This document shows, piece after piece, positions 8,669 through 16,814 of a stretch of DNA of 64,000 nt. Source of the stretch: Novosphingobium capsulatum NBRC 12533 (GTDB taxonomy: Bacteria > Pseudomonadota > Alphaproteobacteria > Sphingomonadales > Sphingomonadaceae); assembly GCF_001598375.1 (NCBI RefSeq), contig NZ_BCYV01000022.1, forward strand, positions 1 to 64,000, in the 5' to 3' direction. Each line of letters starts with the position of its first letter. Position 1 is the first letter of the stretch. Both the position numbers and the translations under genes were made by a program. The notes under the pieces are model-generated. The model had not been told where the DNA came from. It ran no database searches and saw only the letters and a list, made by a program, of their open reading frames with translations.

Positions 8669-8899
8669 ATGACCAGCCAGGAAGATCTGCACCGCGACAT
8701 GGGGCGCATGGAAGGAAGGCTCGACGCGATGGAAGACAGCCTCGATCGCATGGCCGCCGCGCTGGAACGCATCGATGCGCGACTGGCCAAGATTGAGGCG
8801 CGCGAAAGCGCGCGGCGCGGCGCCTATGCCGCGCTGACCGCCCTGGCCAGCACGCTCTCCGCCATCATCGCCTGGGGCGTGAGCGCGCTGGCGCACTGA
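8669..8899 (+). CDS. Small coiled-coil protein with C-terminal membrane segment
   Basis: The 76-residue product has an N-terminal heptad-like coiled coil (about 5-50, rich in E, R, D, M and L) and a single hydrophobic segment near the C-terminus (ALTALASTLSAIIAWGVSAL). This layout matches small phage membrane proteins found between tail and lysis genes, possibly a holin or lysis regulator. The ATG at 8669 is used; the ribosome-binding site is weak (GGGGG, 8657-8661). It lies 67 bp after the spike and 16 bp before the endolysin. Function is not established. Confidence 0.6.
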   Translation: MTSQEDLHRDMGRMEGRLDAMEDSLDRMAAALERIDARLAKIEARESARRGAYAALTALASTLSAIIAWGVSALAH

Positions 8900-8915
8900 A
8901 GCGAAAGACCACACC

Positions 8916-9530
8916 ATGATCGACGTGACAAAGCTGCAAACGCGGCTGATCGCGGCTGGCTACGATATCGGCGCTGCCGATGGCGTGGCGGGCGGTCGCA
9001 CGATGGCAGCCCTGCTGGCCGCCGTTGCGGGAAGGCCGATGGCCGCGCTGCGCCCCCTGGGAAGCGCCGCGGCGATCCATCTGCCGGCAGCGGGGCTGAT
9101 GGCAAGCGTTGCCCGCCTTGCCAACTTCCTGGGCCAGGCCGCCCATGAAAGCGGCGGCTTTCGCGCCCTGGTAGAAATCTGGGGGCCGACCTTGGCCCAG
9201 GCCGGCTACCAGGGGCGGCTTGACCTTGGCAACACCACACCCGGCGATGGCTTTGCCTATCGTGGGCGCGGGCTGTTCCAGATCACCGGGCGGGCGGTCT
9301 ATCGGGCGATGGGCACGGCGCTTGATCTGCCGCTGGAAGCGCAGCCCGATCTGGCCGCCCAACCCGACATCGCCGTGCGCACGGCCTGCGCATTCTGGGC
9401 GGCGCGCAAACTCTCCGACCTGGCCGATGCCGGCCAGGACGATGCCATCACCCATCGCATCAACGGCGGCAGCAACGGCATTGACAGCCGTCGCCGGTTG
9501 GTTGCCCGTGCCAAGGGATTGCTGCTGTGA
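8916..9530 (+). CDS. Endolysin, glycoside hydrolase family 19 type
   Basis: The protein has 204 residues. Residues about 1-40 look like a short peptidoglycan-binding domain (LQTRLIAAGYDIGAADGVAG). The catalytic part resembles family 19 chitinase-like lysozymes: FLGQAAHESGGFRAL contains the expected catalytic glutamate (E78), followed by GDGFAYRGRGLFQITGRAVY and ITHRINGGSNGIDSRR, all family hallmarks. It would cleave host peptidoglycan during lysis. No signal peptide or signal anchor is visible, so it should need a holin, which is encoded next with an overlapping start (GTGA, 9527-9530). Confidence 0.85.
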   Translation: MIDVTKLQTRLIAAGYDIGAADGVAGGRTMAALLAAVAGRPMAALRPLGSAAAIHLPAAGLMASVARLANFLGQAAHESGGFRALVEIWGPTLAQAGYQGRLDLGNTTPGDGFAYRGRGLFQITGRAVYRAMGTALDLPLEAQPDLAAQPDIAVRTACAFWAARKLSDLADAGQDDAITHRINGGSNGIDSRRRLVARAKGLLL

Positions 9531-9787
9531 TCGCGAACGCTCCGCTGGAAATTCCTGCCTCGCCCCGGCCCTATCAACTTGCGGTGCTGGTGCGCCAAGT
9601 GCTGCCGCCGCTGGTGGCCTTTGCCGTGGGCCGTGGCTGGCTGGCCAATGACAGCGCCACGCTGGTGACGGCCTTGGCCGCCATCGTCCTGCCGATCGCC
9701 GATGGCCAGCGGCGCAGCCTGCGCCGCAGCCGCGCCCTAGCGCGCCTGGGCGCAATCGTGCCCGACAGCGTGGCGGTGGTACGGTGA
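9527..9787 (+). CDS. Putative phage holin
   Basis: The 86-residue product uses a GTG start inside the endolysin stop. It has two hydrophobic stretches (QVLPPLVAFAVGRGWLA and ATLVTALAAIVLPIADG) and a basic tail (RRSLRRSRALARL), the plan of class II-type holins. Position between endolysin and spanins supports the role. It resembles the putative holins annotated in alphaproteobacterial phages, but this is from composition and context only. Confidence 0.65.
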   Translation: MIANAPLEIPASPRPYQLAVLVRQVLPPLVAFAVGRGWLANDSATLVTALAAIVLPIADGQRRSLRRSRALARLGAIVPDSVAVVR

Positions 9788-10302
9788 TCGCACTCGCCTG
9801 GATGCTGCCCCTGCTGCGCCGCCTGGCGCCGTGGATCGGCATGGTGCTGCTCGCGCTGGCCTGCCACCATTTCGCCACGCTGGCCCGCCTGCGCGCGCAA
9901 GACCTCGCCAGCCAGGCAGCCAGCTATCACGCTGCCCAGCGCGCAGCCCAGGCCCAGGCGCAGGCCGCCCTGGCACGCGACGCAGAACGCTATCGCCAAC
10001 TTGCCCATGTCGAGGAGACACGCCATGATCAGGAACTGGAAACGGCACGCGCTGCCGCTGTGCGTTTTGCTGCCACTCACCGCGTGCAGCCCGTGCCCGC
10101 TACCGGTGCAGGCGGCACACCCTTTGCCGCCGCCGCGCCCCATCCTGCCGGCATTCGTGAAAGCCTGCCCGCCGCTGGTATCGTGGTATCCCAGGACGAC
10201 GTGCAGGCCTGCAGCGAAGTAACCGCCTATGCCCTGTCACTGCGCGACTGGGCACTGGATGTCAGCGCGCCCACCGTGGCGTTGCCGGCGGGCGCGCCCT
10301 GA
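9784..10302 (+). CDS. Rz-like inner-membrane spanin
   Basis: The 172-residue protein starts within the holin stop (GTGA overlap, 9784-9787; GTG start). It has an N-terminal membrane anchor (about 10-30, WIGMVLLALACHHFATL) followed by a long alanine/glutamine/arginine helix (about 40-90) facing the periplasm, the standard layout of an i-spanin. Its C-terminal half overlaps a lipoprotein gene in another frame (10025-10222), which is the classical nested Rz/Rz1 arrangement. Together they would fuse inner and outer membranes in the last step of lysis. Confidence 0.75.
   Translation: MIALAWMLPLLRRLAPWIGMVLLALACHHFATLARLRAQDLASQAASYHAAQRAAQAQAQAALARDAERYRQLAHVEETRHDQELETARAAAVRFAATHRVQPVPATGAGGTPFAAAAPHPAGIRESLPAAGIVVSQDDVQACSEVTAYALSLRDWALDVSAPTVALPAGAP
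10025..10222 (+). CDS. Rz1-like outer-membrane spanin lipoprotein nested in Rz
   Basis: This 65-residue reading frame lies wholly inside the Rz gene in a different frame. It has GAGGAG (10012-10017) placed 7 nt before its ATG, a signal peptide (MIRNWKRHALPLCVLLPLTA) and a lipobox L-T-A-C at the predicted cleavage site. The mature part is short and proline-rich (SPCPLPVQAAHPLPPPRP), as in Rz1 proteins. Standard gene finders often miss it because of the full overlap. Confidence 0.8.
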   Translation: MIRNWKRHALPLCVLLPLTACSPCPLPVQAAHPLPPPRPILPAFVKACPPLVSWYPRTTCRPAAK

Positions 10303-10315
10303 CCATGTCCTGGAT

Positions 10316-10744
10316 TTACCAGGTGCCGGTGTTGGGCATGCTGGCCCAGGGCTCGGCCGGATCCAGCCGCCCGTTCTGCAGCAGTTCCACCGAGATGCCA
10401 TCGGGCGTCTTCACAAAGGCCATGTGCCCATCGCGCGGCGGCCGGTTGATCGTGATCCCGGCATCGGCCAGCGTCTGGCAGGTGGCGTAGATATCTTCGA
10501 CTTGGAACGCCAGATGGCCAAAGTTGCGCCCGCCGGCATAGGCTTCGGCGCTGCCATCCTCGGCCGGCCAGTTGTAGGTCAGTTCCACTTCGTAATCCTG
10601 GCCCGGCGCGGCCAGGTAGATCAGGGTGAAACGGCCCTGCTCGCTGGAAAAGCGGCGCGTTTCCTGCACGCCGAGCAGGTTGAAGAACGCAATCGTCGCA
10701 TCAGGATCGGTCACCCGGATCATGGTGTGCAAAAACTTGGTCAT
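10316..10744 (-). CDS. Glyoxalase I-like (lactoylglutathione lyase) VOC protein
   Basis: The 142-residue protein belongs to the vicinal-oxygen-chelate superfamily and closely resembles lactoylglutathione lyase, which isomerises the methylglyoxal-glutathione adduct. The likely metal ligands are visible: H6 (FLHTMIRV), E in YEVELTYNW, H in FGHLAFQVEDIYATC, and E in ISVELLQNG. The EVELTYNW patch is typical of GloA. Length is normal. It is the first chromosomal gene after the prophage, and its 3' end abuts the phage. The reading frame is intact. Confidence 0.82.
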   Translation of the reverse strand: MTKFLHTMIRVTDPDATIAFFNLLGVQETRRFSSEQGRFTLIYLAAPGQDYEVELTYNWPAEDGSAEAYAGGRNFGHLAFQVEDIYATCQTLADAGITINRPPRDGHMAFVKTPDGISVELLQNGRLDPAEPWASMPNTGTW

Positions 10745-10799
10745 CGTCTGGTGGCTCCGTTCAAAGCGATGAAATTCATGCGCCGCGCAAGGCGGCCGC

Positions 10800-11543
10800 T
10801 CAGTGCCCGTTCAGCTGGGCGAACAGCGCGTCGAACCTGCCGTCGCGCTCGGCATGGCGAAACGCCAGCGTGTTGGGCACGCAGATTTCAACCGGCGTGG
10901 GCACCTGTGAGAACAGATCCATCACCTGGGCGATATAGGTATCGAGCGGCAGATAGCCTTCGCGGCTTTCCTGGCCTGGCGTCAGTCCGGTCTGCACGGC
11001 GGGCGGGGCCAGCTCGATGACGTCCACCTGGCCGGTCAGTTGCGCACGCAGCGACTGGGTATAGGAATGCATCGCCGCCTTGGTCGCGCTGTAGGTCGGG
11101 GCCGCTGCCAGCGGCACGAATGCCAGGCCCGAGGTGACGTTGACGATTACCGCATCGGCCTGCTGCGCCAGGTGGTTGACCAGGGCATCGGTCAGGCGGA
11201 TCGGGGCAAGCAGATTGGTCACCACCGTGGCCTCGGCATCGGCCAGATCGCGCGTGCCGCGCAGATCCTCGAACCGCATGATCCCGGCATTGTTGACCAG
11301 AACATTGAGCGCGGGAAAGCGCGCCGTCACTTCGGTGGCAAAGCTGGCGACTGCGGCGGCGTCGGTCACGTCGAGCACCATGGCGTGAAGCCCGTCGCGC
11401 CCGGCCACGGTTTCTTCCAGGGTGGCCAGCGTGCGGCCGGTGACGATGACGGTGTTGCCCGCCGCATGCCAGGCCTGGGCGAGTGCGCGCCCGATGCCGC
11501 TGCCCCCGCCGGTGACGAGGATGGTGTTGCCGCTGGTTTTCAT
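10800..11543 (-). CDS. Short-chain dehydrogenase/reductase (DltE-like)
   Basis: The 247-residue protein has the classical SDR features: cofactor motif TGGGSGIGR near residue 12, NNAGIM near 90, and catalytic S and YxxxK in VTSGLAFVP and YSATKAAMH. It is an NAD(P)-dependent oxidoreductase of unknown substrate. The start at 11543 (MKTSGNTILV) has AAGGA upstream; the frame stays open far upstream, but that part is not protein-like and overlaps the divergent mtgA. The glyoxalase-like gene follows 55 bp downstream on the same strand and may be co-transcribed. Confidence 0.83.
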   Translation of the reverse strand: MKTSGNTILVTGGGSGIGRALAQAWHAAGNTVIVTGRTLATLEETVAGRDGLHAMVLDVTDAAAVASFATEVTARFPALNVLVNNAGIMRFEDLRGTRDLADAEATVVTNLLAPIRLTDALVNHLAQQADAVIVNVTSGLAFVPLAAAPTYSATKAAMHSYTQSLRAQLTGQVDVIELAPPAVQTGLTPGQESREGYLPLDTYIAQVMDLFSQVPTPVEICVPNTLAFRHAERDGRFDALFAQLNGH

Positions 11544-11696
11544 GAAGGCGATCCTTTTTATGTCGCGTGCAAAGTGGGGGCTGGCCCTACTGATGGCAAC
11601 GCCCTGCCCGAAAGTTTGCGCCGCCATGCGCGCGGTGGAAGCATCCCGTGGCGTCGCCGGATTGATTGCCTTTCCGCAGCGCGGCATAAGGCGGGC

Positions 11697-12410
11697 ATGT
11701 TCAAGCACCTCATGCCCTCCCGCCCGTCCCAGGAACGCTCCATGGCCTGGCGGCTCGGCTGGTGGCTGGGCCGCGCCATCGTCGTGTTCCTGGTGGGCAG
11801 CGTGCTGTGGGTGCTGATCTACAAGTGGGTGCCGGTGCCGATCACCGCCACGATGCTGATGGACGGCAACAGCATATCCAAGGACTGGACGCCGCTGACG
11901 CGAATCGACCGCACGATGGTGGACGCGGCGATCGCGGGCGAGGATTCGCGGTTCTGCACCCATCACGGGTTCGATCAGGCTGCCATGCTCCAGGCATTCG
12001 AACGCAACCAGCAGGGCGGCCGGATTCGCGGCGGCTCCACCATCAGCCAGCAGACCGCCAAGAACGTGTTTCTGTGGCAGGGCGGTGGCTATTTCCGCAA
12101 GGGCCTGGAAGCGTGGTTCACCGTGCTGATCGAGCAGATCTGGGGCAAGCGGCGGATCATGGAGGTCTATCTCAACGTCGCGGAAACCGGCATCGGCACC
12201 TATGGCGTGGAGGCCGGCGCCCAGCGCTATTACAACAAGGGCGCGCTGCACCTGTCACGGATCGAGGCCGCGCGAATCGCTGCGGCCTTTCCCCAGCCCA
12301 AGGTGCGTGAAGTAACCGGCGCGAGCGGCTTTGTGCGCCGCCATGGCAATGCCATTGCCGCGCGGTCTTCGGTGGTGCGCGGCCAGTACGATACCTGCGT
12401 CTACCAATAA
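11697..12410 (+). CDS. mtgA: Monofunctional biosynthetic peptidoglycan transglycosylase
   Basis: The 237-residue protein has one N-terminal membrane anchor (about 22-44, GRAIVVFLVGSVLWVLI) and a single GT51 domain. Family motifs are clear: AAIAGEDSRFCTHHGFD with the catalytic glutamate, RGGSTISQQTAKNVFLW, and EVYLNVAETGIGTYGVEAGA. It polymerises lipid II into glycan strands at the outer face of the inner membrane. Length matches MtgA, and no transpeptidase domain follows. The start at 11697 is chosen for AAGG 5 nt upstream; in-frame ATGs at 11712 and 11742 are possible. Confidence 0.9.
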   Translation: MFKHLMPSRPSQERSMAWRLGWWLGRAIVVFLVGSVLWVLIYKWVPVPITATMLMDGNSISKDWTPLTRIDRTMVDAAIAGEDSRFCTHHGFDQAAMLQAFERNQQGGRIRGGSTISQQTAKNVFLWQGGGYFRKGLEAWFTVLIEQIWGKRRIMEVYLNVAETGIGTYGVEAGAQRYYNKGALHLSRIEAARIAAAFPQPKVREVTGASGFVRRHGNAIAARSSVVRGQYDTCVYQ

Positions 12411-12419
12411 TGGCGGAAA

Positions 12420-12447
12420 GGCCGCCTCCCGGTGGCGGGAGACGGCC
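12420..12447 (+). terminator. Hairpin after mtgA
   Basis: A 12-bp stem with one mismatch (left arm 12420-12431, right arm 12436-12447) and a GTGG loop starts 9 nt after the mtgA stop. It is not followed by a T-run, so it may act as an RNA 3' end or a Rho-assisted stop rather than a strong intrinsic terminator. Confidence 0.4.
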
Positions 12448-12697
12448 CCTCCAGCGTGTAAGCCGAGCCGCCGGATATCACATCTTTGGCAGGCAGGGCT
12501 TGCCCCCTTCTTGCCGCAGGATCACGCATTCAACCGGAACAACAATGCTGCAGAGCACAACGCCGATAGCGGGCATTCGTTCCCGGCTCGCATTAGGCCG
12601 AGCCTAGAATGCCGCAGTTGGCCCAGTTCTGGATAGTGCAGTGCAGCACGACTGGTCGTATCATGCGCGCATCCCGGCGCAGCGGCGGACCGCAATG

Positions 12698-12739
12698 AAA
12701 AGCCCGCCGCCATCCGAAGGGATGACGGCGGGCTTTTTA
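12698..12739 (-). terminator. Bidirectional intrinsic terminator after the TonB receptor gene
   Basis: A long stem (AAAAGCCCGCCGCCATCC paired with GGGATGACGGCGGGCTTTTT, loop GAA) is flanked by A-run and T-run, so it can terminate from both sides. It lies about 20 bp beyond the stop of the minus-strand TonB receptor gene. Confidence 0.85.
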
Positions 12740-12759
12740 GCCAGCTCTGTCCGAAAGGA

Positions 12760-15348
12760 TCAGAAGCCGAAGCTGAGCGTCGCGATCAGCGTGCGCGGCG
12801 GGCTGAGCTGCGCATAGGTGATCGGGTTGCCATTGGTCGCCTGGCTGAGCAGCGTGCCGTCAAAGCCGCCGACATAGTTCACGTCGAACACGTTGGTGAC
12901 GTTGAGCTGCAGGAACGTGCGTTCGTTGAACATCTCCGCCACCTTCGACAGAGCCAGCTTCGCGTCGAGATCGACGACGGTGTACGGGCGCGTCTTGGCC
13001 GGGAAGATTTCCAGCTTGCCGCCGCTGTTCACGTAGAACGGCAGGTTCTGGTCGTTCACATAGCGCGGACCGGTGCGCTTGGCCTGCACGCCCAGCGAGA
13101 GCGGGCCGACCGTACCGTCGACACGGCCACCGAAGGTGTAGACCGGGGCGCCGGATTCACGCTTGCCAGCCGTCTGGTAGAACGCCTGGGTGCCGGCCGC
13201 GGTGCAGCCATACATGCCCAGCGTCACGTTGGCCGCAGAGCAGGTCCCGGCATCGACGTTGTCGCGGATCTTCGAGTGCAGGTACGAACCGAACACGTAG
13301 AACGAGAGATCCTTGGTCGGCGCGTAGGCCAGCGAGCCGTCGAAGCCATACTTGTCCACGCGGCCGAGGTTGCGATAGATCGAAACCTGGAGATCGCGGT
13401 CAAACGCCGAGGCGAGACGGTTCTGGTAGATGGTGTACCAGGCCGAAACCTGCGCCAGCAGCGGGCCGGAACGGAAGCGCACGCCGGCGTCGAAGTTGTC
13501 GGTCGTTTCCGGATCGGGCTTGGCTGCAGCATTGTTCAGCGGGAAGTAGAACGAGTTGTACAGGTTGTCCGTACCCGGCACCTGCAGACCCTTCGAATAG
13601 TTGGCAAAGATGCTGGCCGACGGCGCCACCTTGAGCGTGAAGCCCACGGTGGGCAGCGGCTTGCTGTAGGTGAACACGCGCTGCTGCGGTGCGGCCCAGC
13701 CGCTGGTCGGCAGGCCGGCCGCGGTCACGACATAGGGGTTGGCGGCAGCATTGGTCGCCAGATCGCCCGAGGTGGCATAGCACGCCACGCCGCCGCTGGC
13801 GCCAGTGGTGAAGCACTTGTTGTTCAGGTTGCGCTTCATGAACGGCATGCGCAGGCCGATGTTGACCGACAGCGCATCGAACGTGCCGCGATATTCCGCC
13901 GAAACCTGGTGCAGGATCGCATAGGACAGGCGGTTGCGCTTCTGGACGATGTTGCCCTTGGCGTCCGTCAGCGCGTTTTCCGACGGGAAGTAATCCACCC
14001 CGAAGCCGTTGGTGTAGAGGTTGCCCAGTTCACCGGTCTGCTTGTGGCGGCCGCGGTCATACGAATAAGCCACGCGGATCGTGTTGTTCGGGTTGATGTC
14101 GTACCGCAGCGAGGCGAGCAGGCCGAGACGCGCGGTCTTGGTCTGGCTCGGCGCCAGCAGGCGCACGGTGTCGCGCAGATCGCCGTCGCCGTTGAGATCA
14201 CGGCCGAAGTAGTAGTTGCTGCCATTGAAGCCGAGCGTGCCGTTGGGTGCTGCCGCTTCGGTCGCCACCACGGTGCCGCCACCGTTCGCGCTGGTCCACT
14301 GGATCGACGGATCGACCGTCAGCACCAGGCCATCGGCCAGGGTGAAGCGCGTGTTGATGCGCACGTTGGCCGTGTCCGACGGGTTATAGCGGTATTCGTA
14401 GTCAGAACCGCACGAGTTGGCCACATCGGCAACGCCGGCGTTGGCAGCCGCGGTGGTGCAGCGGGCTTCCTGATAGAAGCGCTCGTCACCGTTGAGCGGA
14501 TAGCGGTTGGCCGACGAACCACCCACAACGCGCGAACCGTAGTTTTCGGTCCACATCGGCACCGAGCCGAAGAAGTTGTTGCGGTTCTTGTTGTAGTGGC
14601 CGGCGATCGAGATGAAGTCGCCGTTGCTGCCCAGCGGCTGATAGAGCTTGGCGTTGAACTGCTTCTTGTCGATCTTGCCGATACCGCCGAACACGGCGTT
14701 GTTGGTCGCGCTCGACGCCGTGATCCAGCCACGCAGGCCCGAGGCCGTCAGGTTGCCGGTGTCAACTTCGCCATAGATGCGCATGAAGTTGAAATCGCCC
14801 ACCGAACCCAGCATGCGCGCGTGGAAGTCTTCGGTCGGCATGCGCGAGCGATAGTTGACGGTCGAACCCGAAGCGGCGGCCGTGGGCGAGTCGACGTCGG
14901 TGGTGCCGAGGTTGACGTTGACCTGCTCGATGATTTCGGGGTCAAGCTGCTGGTTTGAATAGAGGGCATAGTTGCCGGTGTCGTTCAGCGGCATGCCGTC
15001 GAACGTCTGCGAAATGCGGGTGTTGTCAAAGCCGCGGATGAACAGCTTGCCGCCGGCCGAACCGAACGGATCGTTGTTCTGGAAGCTGACGCCCGGCACC
15101 AGGTTGATGATGTCGTTGATCGTCTGGCCCGGCGTCTGGTGGGCGATGATCGTCTGGTCGAGAACCTGCTTGGCCTTGGGCGTGTCGGGCAGCTGAACGC
15201 CGTTCACCGACTTGGCGGCATGGCCGCTGACCACGATGGCCTGCTGTTCGAAATCGACCGAGCCGGTGGACTGGGCAAAGGCGGGCGTGCTGGCCAGAGC
15301 CATGCCCAGCGCCAGCATGGAGCCGGCAGTAAAGTGCGAGCGGTGCAT
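12760..15348 (-). CDS. TonB-dependent outer-membrane receptor
   Basis: The 862-residue protein has a signal peptide ending ASTPAFA. A TonB-box-like segment (about 33-42, QAIVVSGHAA) follows, then a plug domain (about 60-190) with patches NLVPGVSFQNNDPFGSAGG, KLFIRGFDNTRISQTFDGMP and IIEQVNVNLGT. The rest is a 22-strand-type barrel that ends in SPPRTLIATLSFGF with the terminal phenylalanine needed for outer-membrane insertion. It would import a large ligand such as a siderophore, glycan or metal chelate using TonB energy. The ligand is not known; no TonB, ExbBD or substrate enzyme genes are adjacent. It is transcribed alone, with a 412-bp upstream region and its own terminator. Confidence 0.9.
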   Translation of the reverse strand: MHRSHFTAGSMLALGMALASTPAFAQSTGSVDFEQQAIVVSGHAAKSVNGVQLPDTPKAKQVLDQTIIAHQTPGQTINDIINLVPGVSFQNNDPFGSAGGKLFIRGFDNTRISQTFDGMPLNDTGNYALYSNQQLDPEIIEQVNVNLGTTDVDSPTAAASGSTVNYRSRMPTEDFHARMLGSVGDFNFMRIYGEVDTGNLTASGLRGWITASSATNNAVFGGIGKIDKKQFNAKLYQPLGSNGDFISIAGHYNKNRNNFFGSVPMWTENYGSRVVGGSSANRYPLNGDERFYQEARCTTAAANAGVADVANSCGSDYEYRYNPSDTANVRINTRFTLADGLVLTVDPSIQWTSANGGGTVVATEAAAPNGTLGFNGSNYYFGRDLNGDGDLRDTVRLLAPSQTKTARLGLLASLRYDINPNNTIRVAYSYDRGRHKQTGELGNLYTNGFGVDYFPSENALTDAKGNIVQKRNRLSYAILHQVSAEYRGTFDALSVNIGLRMPFMKRNLNNKCFTTGASGGVACYATSGDLATNAAANPYVVTAAGLPTSGWAAPQQRVFTYSKPLPTVGFTLKVAPSASIFANYSKGLQVPGTDNLYNSFYFPLNNAAAKPDPETTDNFDAGVRFRSGPLLAQVSAWYTIYQNRLASAFDRDLQVSIYRNLGRVDKYGFDGSLAYAPTKDLSFYVFGSYLHSKIRDNVDAGTCSAANVTLGMYGCTAAGTQAFYQTAGKRESGAPVYTFGGRVDGTVGPLSLGVQAKRTGPRYVNDQNLPFYVNSGGKLEIFPAKTRPYTVVDLDAKLALSKVAEMFNERTFLQLNVTNVFDVNYVGGFDGTLLSQATNGNPITYAQLSPPRTLIATLSFGF

Positions 15349-15760
15349 TGGTGTCCCCGTTGCGTGTAATCAGTCGCCGCGATGCAACGACAGAAAGATG
15401 ATCCGTCCCCGCTGCCATCAGACGACCCGACGCATGGCAGGGCGCCGGCACAAATCTTCCACGCGCCGGCAGGCCTCCCTGACCGGTTTCTTGTGACACG
15501 AAAATGACAAAATTTCTGCAATTTTTACTTGATTTTGGCGTTCGCGACAAAATGCTTCAGGATCAAGCGCGCAGTCTTGCCAATCATTTCAAGTGAAAGC
15601 ATTCCGGCGCAACGATGGTGCAGATTGTGGCGGCTTCGCAACAACAGCAAAGAATTTGCGCAAGTGCGAAACATTTGGCACCAAAGCAAACGCTTGTGCC
15701 AAGACCAGCCGCGGTTTGCGGTGAAATCCGCCTGGCGTTACGGTCCGGCGGCGGCGCCCA
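15349..15760. other. Upstream region of the TonB receptor gene
   Basis: This 412-nt region has no convincing gene. It includes an AT-rich stretch (about 15,495-15,560) unlike the surrounding GC-rich DNA, which probably carries the minus-strand promoter of the receptor gene and possible regulator sites. No clear Fur-type box was found by eye. The right part leads into the 3' end of the phosphatase gene. Confidence 0.4.
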
Positions 15761-16561
15761 TCAGGCGGCAGCCTCTGCCGATTCGTCCTGCGCCACCAGC
15801 AGCCAGCGCTCCGCGCCTTCCAGCCCGACGGCAGTCAACCGACCCGAGGCATAGGCGCCGGTATCAATGCCGACACGCAGCGGCGAAAGCTCCGGCTCGT
15901 CGACGATGGTATGGCCATGCACCACGGCGAAATTACGCGGGGTGCGGTCGGCGATGAACTCCCCGCGAATCCAGCGCATGTCGCCGGGCACCTGTTCGTC
16001 CAGCGCCACGCCGGGGCGGATGCCGGCATGCACGAAGACATAGTCTCCGATGCGAATCTGGTCTTCCAACCCGCGCAGGAATGCGATGTCGGCCTGCGGC
16101 ACGAAATCGGGCATCGCGGCACGCAGTTCTTCCAGCGTCATCCGCGCATAGTCTTCGGGATCAATCGGATAGCTCAACAGCGTTTCCCGGCCACCATGGC
16201 GCAGGAAATGGCGCAGGGTTTCATCGCGCTCGAACGCGCCCAGGAACATTTCCTCGTGATTGCCGGCCAGGATGCGCACACGGCGGCGCTGCGCCCAGCT
16301 TCTGGCCCGGTCGATCACGCCCGCGCTATCGGGCCCACGATCGATCAGGTCGCCCAGCAGGATAACCGTGGTTTTCACCACGCCTTGCCCGCTGCGTGCC
16401 GCATCGTCGGCTTCAATGAGGCCGATCATCTGCTCGAACAGGTCGAGCCGGCCGTGAATGTCACCCACCGCATAGACGCGTTGGCCCGCAGGAACCAGCG
16501 TGGGCGGCGCAGGCGGTTCTGCCCGCGCCCCGGAAACGAGTGACTTTAGCAACTTCAGCAT
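15761..16561 (-). CDS. Serine/threonine-type metallophosphatase family protein
   Basis: The 266-residue protein carries all metal-binding motifs of the calcineurin-like PPP family in order: GDIHGRLD, GDLIDRGPDS, GNHEEMFLG, VHAGIRPG and HGHTIVDEP. Such bacterial enzymes dephosphorylate proteins or small phosphorylated substrates, including dinucleoside polyphosphates; the substrate cannot be told. It starts MLKLLKSLVSGARAE at 16561, leaving a short N-terminal leader before the first motif. No signal peptide is evident. It is transcribed alone, divergently from the TorF-type porin gene. Confidence 0.85.
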   Translation of the reverse strand: MLKLLKSLVSGARAEPPAPPTLVPAGQRVYAVGDIHGRLDLFEQMIGLIEADDAARSGQGVVKTTVILLGDLIDRGPDSAGVIDRARSWAQRRRVRILAGNHEEMFLGAFERDETLRHFLRHGGRETLLSYPIDPEDYARMTLEELRAAMPDFVPQADIAFLRGLEDQIRIGDYVFVHAGIRPGVALDEQVPGDMRWIRGEFIADRTPRNFAVVHGHTIVDEPELSPLRVGIDTGAYASGRLTAVGLEGAERWLLVAQDESAEAAA

Positions 16562-16814
16562 GCACCGGCCGTGACGATCATTCGCCAAACTATATGGGTG
16601 CTGCCACGGCGCAGACAAGCGCCAGAAACACTATGATGCACAAAAGACACATTCCAGAACGAGAATGCCACGGTCGGCGGAATGGTCTTGTGCAACGCAG
16701 CAGGCGGCGGCATCCAGATAAGTGCAAGTCGTCAACCAGCCCGCGCAAGAAAGAGGCCGGGGCGATTTGTGCAGGCGGGGCGACGCGTCAAAGACAAAAT
16801 TAAAGAGGTATTTC

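Larger units (their letters stand above)
1..10302 (+). mobile_element. Right end of a podovirus-type prophage (partial)
   Basis: Fourteen co-directional genes form a short-tailed phage morphogenesis and lysis module: capsid, cement, decoration, adaptor, split nozzle, gp13-like, gp14-like, tail spike, endolysin, holin, Rz and nested Rz1. The cement protein resembles Bbp16 of Bordetella phage BPP-1, while the adaptor, gp13-like and gp14-like proteins resemble T7-type tail and internal proteins. Genes overlap by ATGA or TGATG, as in phage operons. The left part (terminase, portal, integrase, regulators) is outside the window. The right limit is placed at the last phage stop, 13 bp before the 3' end of a minus-strand chromosomal gene. 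No tRNA or att repeat could be identified. Confidence 0.85.
12411..12759. other. Intergenic region between convergent mtgA and TonB receptor genes
   Basis: No credible gene was found in this 349-nt gap. It holds a hairpin just after mtgA and a strong bidirectional terminator near its right end, both listed separately. The middle part (about 12,450-12,690) shows no other structure that could be recognised. Confidence 0.5.

Noticed and set aside
8601..8672. 23-codon frame starting in the tail-spike stop (TGATG)
   Set aside because: No protein-like feature and no conservation can be judged; too short to support.
1..10302. Diversity-generating retroelement as in BPP-1
   Set aside because: No reverse transcriptase and no template/variable repeat pair were seen in the visible part of the prophage.
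11544..12251. N-terminal extension of the short-chain dehydrogenase
   Set aside because: It would run antisense through most of mtgA and lies before the typical SDR start; the ATG at 11543 has a ribosome-binding site.
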